A stretch of 19,001 nt of DNA. Origin: Halovenus sp. (lineage in GTDB: Archaea > Halobacteriota > Halobacteria > Halobacteriales > Haloarculaceae). The position numbers were made by a program, and so were the translations under genes. Where the stretch lies: positions 1 through 19,001 of the forward strand of contig JAQCNR010000387.1 in the NCBI GenBank assembly GCA_028274925.1, in the 5' to 3' direction. The notes under the pieces were generated by a model. The model was given only the letters and a program-made list of their open reading frames with translations. It had not been told where the DNA came from and did not search any database. Positions 14,750-19,001 of the stretch are shown in pieces; the stretch's first letter is position 1; every line of letters starts with the position of its first letter.

Positions 14750-15499
14750 TCACATATACATCCGGTCCGCGTAGAACTCCCGGTCGTCGCGAGATTGCTC
14801 TGCGGCTTCGAGTTCGGCCATCCGCTCGCCGAGTGTCTCGTAATGCGTCTTGATTTCCTGGGAGAGATTTTCGAGACTGGTCTGGTCGACGCTGAAGTCG
14901 TACACTGACTCCAGCGCGTCGAGAAAGAGCAAGGCGGCGTCAACGTCCGGACCGGGCGGATGCGCAGGAGTGACGTATACCCCAGTCGGGGGTGCAGTTT
15001 CGGTGAGACTGTTACTGAGGAATTCGCCAGGGACGCCGTCTAACATGCCACCGTTCATCGGCTGGAGGTCACCGTTCAGCCGTTGCTCACGGTACGACTC
15101 AGTCGCCACAAAAAACACCTGATGGTCTTCGGGTGCATGCTCGTAGGGCACCGGGTGGAACATCGTAATATCCGAAATATCAGCGTCTGCGGCCCACTCA
15201 GTGACCTGCTCGACGAACGGACGTGCGGCAAACGGTGGAACGAACAGTTCGCTCAACAGGACAACAATATCCGTATTATCGAGGTCATACAGGCGGGTGT
15301 GATGGCGAGGGATACCGTCCTCGAAGGGCGTGATTGCGGGTAGTTCGGCCGGTGAGATGTGGCCGATTTCTGTCGACTCCACGCTGTCGACAATGTGTGA
15401 GACGGCGGTGAGACTCGCCATCCCCGGCGCAGCGAGGCCGACAAGCAACGTCTGTCCGGAATCGACGTCTGGACAGTTGACTGTAAAGCTTCGTGACAT
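14750..15499 (-). CDS. PAC2-family (proteasome assembly chaperone-like) protein
   Basis: The 249-residue protein resembles archaeal members of the PAC2 family, ATP-grasp-independent relatives of the eukaryotic proteasome assembly chaperone 2. Features are LLVGLAAPGMASLTAVSHIV near the N-terminus (the family's GxPGxG-type turn), STEIGHISPAELP, NTDIVVLLSELFVPP, a central alpha/beta region with GMLDGVPGEFLSNSL and PTGVYVTPAHPPGPDVDAA, and a C-terminal charged coiled coil (about residues 205-240). Archaeal versions have been linked to proteasome function by homology only. The start ATG 15499 has a TTTTATC box 25-31 nt upstream. The neighbours are membrane proteins without an obvious link. Confidence 0.88.
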   Translation of the reverse strand: MSRSFTVNCPDVDSGQTLLVGLAAPGMASLTAVSHIVDSVESTEIGHISPAELPAITPFEDGIPRHHTRLYDLDNTDIVVLLSELFVPPFAARPFVEQVTEWAADADISDITMFHPVPYEHAPEDHQVFFVATESYREQRLNGDLQPMNGGMLDGVPGEFLSNSLTETAPPTGVYVTPAHPPGPDVDAALLFLDALESVYDFSVDQTSLENLSQEIKTHYETLGERMAELEAAEQSRDDREFYADRMYM

Positions 15500-15523
15500 A
15501 CGATGTAGAATACGGTGGGCCGC

Positions 15524-15530
15524 GATAAAA
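15524..15530 (-). promoter_or_regulatory. TATA box of the PAC2 gene
   Basis: The minus strand reads TTTTATC, 25-31 nt before ATG 15499, with no Shine-Dalgarno sequence between them. Confidence 0.6.
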
Positions 15531-15550
15531 CACGCACCTATTAGATGGAA

Positions 15551-15880
15551 TCAGGAGAGTAAAACGAACAGATTCCAGGCGGTCACGGCCACGCCGACGA
15601 CAGCCAGTGCGAGGGGGATTGCAACCCGTCCCGGAGTTCCGACGAGATACCAGATAAGGAAACAGGCCCCAATAAATGACAGCTTCACGCCGAGGAATCC
15701 GGGCACACCGCCGTATTGGAGGGCGTACAGGGCGACGGGCCCTGCCTCGGCCGCTCCGTCTCCGTGGAAACCAAGCAGCGTCGTGACTGCGTCACCGAAA
15801 CCGTAGAACAGCACTGCAACGACCCACAGCACTGGCTGGTTGTCGACAACCGTTGCGACAAGTCCGGTACTTCCCGACAC
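15551..15880 (-). CDS. Small three-helix membrane protein, DUF5658-like
   Basis: The 109-residue protein has about three membrane helices: VLWVVAVLFYGFGDAVTTLL, a central one around VKLSFIGACFLIWYLV, and ALAVVGVAVTAWNLFVLL. The GDAVTT motif in helix 1 and the following Gly-rich polar loop before a Lys-bearing helix recall DUF5658-type small membrane proteins, but this is a resemblance only. The start is GTG 15880, with an ACATATC-like box about 20-27 nt upstream. It lies 37 nt after the small gene at 15918-16070 on the same strand, so the two could share a transcript. Confidence 0.75.
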   Translation of the reverse strand: MSGSTGLVATVVDNQPVLWVVAVLFYGFGDAVTTLLGFHGDGAAEAGPVALYALQYGGVPGFLGVKLSFIGACFLIWYLVGTPGRVAIPLALAVVGVAVTAWNLFVLLS

Positions 15881-15917
15881 ACTCGGCGATTCGCACGCAG
15901 ATATGTAAGTATGCTGG

Positions 15918-16070
15918 TTATAAGACGACGAGTACTGTCGCTGCCGCCCCTGTTGTCAGCACGAACAACACAAGAAAATCAACGAAAGGCGAAATGTACG
16001 CATTTGACTGCGTGCCCGGTTGCTCTTCGTCTACCTCTCTCGACGCTGTACCGGGTTCCACCTGTCCCAT
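15918..16070 (-). CDS. 50-residue putative tail-anchored membrane protein
   Basis: This short frame runs from ATG 16070 to TAA at 15918-15920 and encodes 50 residues. The first half is acidic and polar (SREVDEEQPGTQSNA). The second half is one long hydrophobic helix (FVDFLVLFVLTTGAAATVLV) that ends almost at the stop. This is the layout of a tail-anchored or single-pass small membrane protein. A good TATA-like box (ATCTTTAACC, 16093-16102 minus strand) lies 23-32 nt before the ATG. It fills most of the gap between the FAH-family gene and the 109-residue membrane gene. No family is recognised. Small size makes chance possible, but helix placement plus promoter spacing argue for a real gene. 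Confidence 0.6.
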   Translation of the reverse strand: MGQVEPGTASREVDEEQPGTQSNAYISPFVDFLVLFVLTTGAAATVLVVL

Positions 16071-16092
16071 ACCCCAACTTCAGGACTGAGTT

Positions 16093-16102
16093 GGTTAAAG
16101 AT
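16093..16102 (-). promoter_or_regulatory. TATA-like box for the 50-residue protein gene
   Basis: The minus strand reads ATCTTTAACC, 23-32 nt before ATG 16070. It lies in the short gap downstream of the FAH-family gene. Confidence 0.5.
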
Positions 16103-16139
16103 CGTCCTGCAATTATCGACGCTGAAAATCGGGCGCAAC

Positions 16140-17099
16140 TCACTCGACTGTATTTTCGAGTGTCCCAATACCGTCAACGTGCAGTGAAACAGTATTGCCC
16201 GATTCGAGGAACTGTCCGAGTTCGAGGCCACACCCCTCGCCGACAGTTCCACTGCCGAGAATGTCGCCGGGATGCAGTGTCTCACTCTGGGAGACATGCG
16301 CGACGATGTCGGCGAAGGAGTGATACATCTCTCCCGGTGTTCCCTCTGACCACGTCTCACCGTCAACTTCGGCGCGCATCTGTGCCGATTCCGGGTCGAA
16401 AGCGTCGGCTGTGATGAGATACGGCCCGAACGCGTTCGCGAAATCTTTCCCCTTGGCTGGGCCGAGCCGGGCTTCCATCTCCTGGCCCTGAATGTCTCTT
16501 GCGCTGAAATCGTTGAAGATGGTGTAGCCCGCGATGTACTCGTCTGCTTGCTCGGCCGGTATCTCTGTCCCTCTCTTGCCGACGACGGCAGCAATTTCGA
16601 GTTCGTAATCCATGAGGTCGGAGTACGCTGGCCACTGGATTGTCTCGCCGGTGCCGACGACGCTGTCGGCGTTGCTCTTGTAGTAGACGGGCATCTCGTA
16701 CCAGACGTCTGGCGGGTCCTCACCCATCGCGTTCTTGACGTGCTCCTCGAACACCATGAAATCCCGCAGCGAGTTGGGTCGGGGCACCGGGGCGAGTAGG
16801 TTCACCTCGGCCTCCTCGAAGCGGAGTTGTCCACCGCTGGGGCCGGTTTCGGCGTCCGCCTCGCTGGCGTACTCGTGGGCACGTTCGGCCGCCGCCATCG
16901 CGCGGTCCCCGCGTTGCAGGAACTCGACCATCCTCGGCGGCGCGTGGGCCTGTGCAATCGTTTCGGGGTCGGCCTCACCCTCGGCGTCGAGTGCTCCAGC
17001 GTAGGCGGTCGTTACATCCACCAACTCGTCGTCGTCGACGACGCCAACCCGACGCTTCGTCCCAACGGGCGTCTCGACAGCGAAACTGGCGAGTTTCAT
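16140..17099 (-). CDS. Fumarylacetoacetate hydrolase (FAH) family protein
   Basis: The 319-residue protein has an N-terminal small domain (MKLASFAVETPVG, GVVDDDELVDVT) and the C-terminal FAH fold. Active-site positions known from mammalian FAH are all present: Asp113 and His120 in DFMVFEEH (same seven-residue spacing), Glu166 and Glu168 in YELEIAAVVG, and Asp197 in FNDFSARDIQ. KGKDFANAFGPYLIT and GSGTVGEGCG complete the family pattern. A divalent metal-dependent C-C hydrolase or decarboxylase acting on a 1,3-diketo or 2-keto acid, as in aromatic degradation, is expected. The exact substrate is open, and no aromatic pathway genes are next to it. ATG 17099 is the start. There is no clear TATA box at the usual distance. 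Confidence 0.92.
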   Translation of the reverse strand: MKLASFAVETPVGTKRRVGVVDDDELVDVTTAYAGALDAEGEADPETIAQAHAPPRMVEFLQRGDRAMAAAERAHEYASEADAETGPSGGQLRFEEAEVNLLAPVPRPNSLRDFMVFEEHVKNAMGEDPPDVWYEMPVYYKSNADSVVGTGETIQWPAYSDLMDYELEIAAVVGKRGTEIPAEQADEYIAGYTIFNDFSARDIQGQEMEARLGPAKGKDFANAFGPYLITADAFDPESAQMRAEVDGETWSEGTPGEMYHSFADIVAHVSQSETLHPGDILGSGTVGEGCGLELGQFLESGNTVSLHVDGIGTLENTVE

Positions 17100-17292
17100 C
17101 CAGCCACCCCCATGGACGTCGCAAGTGGTCTCAGCGAGCAGGCACTGCCGTCTTCACGTCCATTCCTCAGGTCGGCTACCGGACAGATCGCAAACATACC
17201 TCAAACGGCGGCGGCCATCGTTGTATAGTTTCGGCCAAGCGACTGAAGCGAATTTCAGTAATTACGACTACAGAAACTTAATTCAGATTACA

Positions 17293-17299
17293 CTTATTG
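17293..17299 (+). promoter_or_regulatory. TATA-like box for the 86-residue membrane protein gene
   Basis: CTTATTG lies 27-33 nt before ATG 17326, inside an A/T-rich stretch (about 17250-17300). Confidence 0.4.
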
Positions 17300-17325
17300 C
17301 TGCACAGCCCTTCGGATTAGATACA

Positions 17326-17586
17326 ATGGTCGAACACTACAGTTCACAGCACGATTCGGTCGAATCGGTCACGAGCGCCTACATCGCAGTGGCACTGCTG
17401 GCAGCAGCTATCATCGCGCTCAGCTACACACTTCCCGTCGTAGTCGGTGCCAGCCTGTTGGTGACTGTCGGGGTTGCAGTTCGGGTAAGCGACTCGCCCC
17501 GACGCGAGGGCGGCGGGCTGTTGTCCGGGGTCCGGCGCAGGACGGCACTCGTGAGCGAGCCAGCACCCGATAGCTGTCCCCGCTGA
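17326..17586 (+). CDS. 86-residue membrane protein, two helices
   Basis: The chosen start is ATG 17326, because the sequence upstream in this frame is low-quality and lacks coding character, and an A/T-rich promoter lies just before it. The product has a polar N-terminus (VEHYSSQHDSVESVTS), two adjacent hydrophobic helices (AYIAVALLAAAIIALSY and VVVGASLLVTVGVAV) and a basic, Arg-rich C-terminal tail (RREGGG, GVRRRTA). The helical hairpin with a positive tail suggests both ends in the cytoplasm. No family is recognised. The gene stands alone between the FAH-family gene (divergent) and the NRDE-family gene (78 nt downstream). Confidence 0.7.
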   Translation: MVEHYSSQHDSVESVTSAYIAVALLAAAIIALSYTLPVVVGASLLVTVGVAVRVSDSPRREGGGLLSGVRRRTALVSEPAPDSCPR

Positions 17587-17664
17587 CTGCTGCCGACGAT
17601 TTCTTGATTACCTGATTTCGCGCTATCCCACTGTCTTTTAGCCGTGGCTCTCCTATGAAATCGC

Positions 17665-18402
17665 GTGTGTACACTCACCCTCGCCTGGCAGTGTTTCGAG
17701 GAGGCGCCGCTGATCGTCGCGGCAAACCGTGACGAACTGCTCGCGCGCCCATCTGAACCGCCCGCGCTCCGCGAGTGGGGTCGGCAGGTGGTCGCGCCCC
17801 AGGACCGCGAAGCGGCGGGGACGTGGATTGGATACAACGACGCGGGCGTGCTGGTGGCGATTACGAACCGCTGGACGCCCGACGCAGTTCAGGGCGAGCG
17901 CTCGCGGGGCCTCCTCGTCCGAGACGCACTCGGCGAGGCGACTGCCGACGACGCGATGCGACTGGTCGAGCGCGAACTTGACGAGCGCACCTACGAAGGA
18001 TTCAATCTCCTTGTCGCCGATACTGCGAGCGCGTTGCTGGCGGAGTACGATGGCAACCGTCGGATTAGCACACTCGACCCCGGCGTCCACGTCATCGTCA
18101 ACGTCGGCGCTGACGGCCACTACGACATTCCTTCCAAGCGCCAGGAAGACGGCCAGGAACAGGCAGAGAACGCTGACAGACTCCGCTCGACGCTCCGGCC
18201 CGAACCCGGCGAATCCGGAACGGGCTGGCTCGACCGCGCTGCGACGACAATCGCGGACCACGACTACGGCGTGTGTATTCACCGCGACCAGTTCGGAACG
18301 CGGTCCTCTTCGCTGTTGTATTTCGGCGAGGAGACCCGGTATCGCTACGCCGACGGCCCACCCTGTGAGACTGCGTTCGAGCCGGCCGAAATCCCATTCT
18401 GA
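17665..18402 (+). CDS. NRDE (TANGO2) family protein
   Basis: The 245-residue protein belongs to the NRDE family, related to eukaryotic TANGO2. It begins at GTG 17665 as MCTLTLAW, with Cys2 as the candidate N-terminal nucleophile of an Ntn-hydrolase-like fold once Met is removed. The naming motif ANRDE follows at about residues 19-23. Further family marks are GTWIGYNDAGVLVAITNR, RSRGLLVRDAL, FNLLVADT and, near the end, CIHRDQFGTRSSSLLYF. The biochemical activity of the family is not settled; links to heme or lipid handling are reported for eukaryotic relatives. The start is fixed by the need for Cys at position 2, and a TCTTTTAG box lies about 26-33 nt upstream. Confidence 0.92.
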   Translation: MCTLTLAWQCFEEAPLIVAANRDELLARPSEPPALREWGRQVVAPQDREAAGTWIGYNDAGVLVAITNRWTPDAVQGERSRGLLVRDALGEATADDAMRLVERELDERTYEGFNLLVADTASALLAEYDGNRRISTLDPGVHVIVNVGADGHYDIPSKRQEDGQEQAENADRLRSTLRPEPGESGTGWLDRAATTIADHDYGVCIHRDQFGTRSSSLLYFGEETRYRYADGPPCETAFEPAEIPF

Positions 18403-18487
18403 GAGCTGCCGTCTCCCGTAGTGTTGCACTCGTTCAGTTGCGACCGGTCTGTGGACCTCCCTGTCTCGTCGCGGCCAATCGAAGGTC

Positions 18488-18496
18488 AAATTTATC
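18488..18496 (+). promoter_or_regulatory. TATA box of the winged-helix regulator gene
   Basis: AAATTTATC lies 25-33 nt before ATG 18521, a good leaderless promoter match. Confidence 0.6.
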
Positions 18497-18520
18497 CGGC
18501 CAACCTACGGTGTATAGAAC

Positions 18521-18871
18521 ATGAGTACGCAGACTGCCGAGAACGAACTCTCCGAGGACGAATACCGGGGGCTGGAACTCATCCGCGAGACTAGCGGCAT
18601 CCACCAGAGCAGCTTCTGGAAGGAGCTGGATGTCTCCTCCCGGAAGGGGAGCCGAATCGTCGAATCGCTGGTCGAGAAGGAGCTGATCGACCGCGAAGAA
18701 ACCGTCCACGACGGCCACAACACCTACTATCTCTCTCCGACGGCCGCCGACCTCGAATTTTCGCTGCTGATGGCCGGCGATATGCTCTCGCCATTTGTCG
18801 GTGACGAGGAAGTCGACGCGCAGGGCGACACCTTCTCGCAGTGGGTCATGAACCTCGCGTACGAAGAGTAG
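18521..18871 (+). CDS. Winged-helix (MarR/HTH-type) transcriptional regulator
   Basis: The 116-residue protein carries a winged helix-turn-helix from about residue 10 to 70. EDEYRGLELIRETSGIHQ forms helix 1. FWKELDVSSRKGSRIVESLV forms helices 2 and 3, with Ser/Arg/Lys-rich recognition-helix residues. ELIDREE followed by NTYYLSPTA forms the wing. The C-terminal 35 residues (DMLSPFVGDEEVD, FSQWVMNLAYEE) look like a conserved dimerisation or ligand tail. It probably binds DNA as a dimer. The target is unknown; self-regulation is possible but no clear operator palindrome is seen around its TATA box. The next gene (18913) converges on it. Confidence 0.85.
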   Translation: MSTQTAENELSEDEYRGLELIRETSGIHQSSFWKELDVSSRKGSRIVESLVEKELIDREETVHDGHNTYYLSPTAADLEFSLLMAGDMLSPFVGDEEVDAQGDTFSQWVMNLAYEE

Positions 18872-18912
18872 TGACTATCTGACTGCTTGAAAACGGCCGC
18901 AAAATCCGCAGG

Positions 18913-19001
18913 TTAGCTGTCTTCGAGTGCGTCGGCAATCCGGTCGAGCGACCGCCGCATGTCGTGCACTTCGTCGCGGAGCTTTCGCATTTCTCGGGTG
19001 A
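18913..19001 (-). CDS. C-terminal end of an unidentified coiled-coil protein (5' end outside window)
   Basis: The open frame enters from the right edge and stops at TAA (18913-18915). About 28 residues are visible: a heptad-like, highly charged helix (TREMRKLRDEVHDMRRSLDR) ending in IADALEDS. This looks like a coiled-coil tail. Too little is present to name a family. It converges on the regulator gene, with 41 nt between stops. Confidence 0.6.
   Translation of the reverse strand, partial: TREMRKLRDEVHDMRRSLDRIADALEDS

Noticed and set aside
17100..17325. A 38-codon frame from ATG 17112 between the FAH-family gene and the small membrane gene
   Set aside because: It shows no motif, hydrophobic segment or conserved-looking pattern, and the A/T-rich part of the gap is better explained as promoter for ATG 17326.

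Overview
The window looks like a piece of a haloarchaeal (class Halobacteria) chromosome. Its proteins are strongly acidic and GC-rich, two carry Tat lipoprotein signals (RR followed by a lipobox Cys), and it encodes the archaeal recombinase paralogue RadB, a two-domain KaiC-like ATPase, a PAC2 protein and an Lhr-type helicase. Many starts have an A/T-rich TATA-like box about 23-33 nt upstream and no Shine-Dalgarno sequence, the usual haloarchaeal leaderless pattern. The species cannot be named from this alone. Gene density is high and no gene-free stretch exceeds about 230 bases. I see no tRNA, rRNA, CRISPR array or intact insertion sequence.

Layout. 1-1124 (minus): N-terminal part of an Lhr-family helicase, running off the left edge. 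1353-3386 (plus): a Tat lipoprotein start (1353-1718) followed in the same frame, across one TAG codon, by a 555-codon frame (1719-3386) with a GSQWIP hexapeptide repeat. Together they read like one interrupted surface lipoprotein. 3577-5010 (minus): NAD(P)HX repair enzyme Nnr. 5053-5430 (minus): small membrane protein. 5510-5947 (minus): Tat lipoprotein, divergent from a SAM methyltransferase (6043-6906). 6909-10511 (minus): a KaiC-like gene broken by one extra G near 10027-10029, overlapping by 4 nt a PAS-rich histidine kinase. 10601-13583 (plus): ATP-grasp ligase, radB, an SDR oxidoreductase with an altered active site, a 59-aa zinc-finger protein and cutA. 13594-17099 (minus): a 350-aa membrane protein, a PAC2 protein, a 109-aa membrane protein, an unlisted 50-aa putative tail-anchored protein and an FAH-family hydrolase. 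17326-18871 (plus): a small two-helix membrane protein, an NRDE/TANGO2-family protein and a winged-helix regulator. 18913-19001 (minus): the 3' end of an unidentified gene.

Most of this is core housekeeping and repair: metabolite repair (Nnr), RecA-family DNA repair (RadB), metal tolerance (CutA) and helicase. The KaiC plus histidine kinase pair is a signalling unit, now apparently disabled in its KaiC part. The least explained items are the GSQWIP-repeat lipoprotein with its in-frame amber codon, the KaiC frameshift, the SDR whose catalytic Asn and Lys appear exchanged, and the two small proteins at 13100-13279 and 15918-16070.
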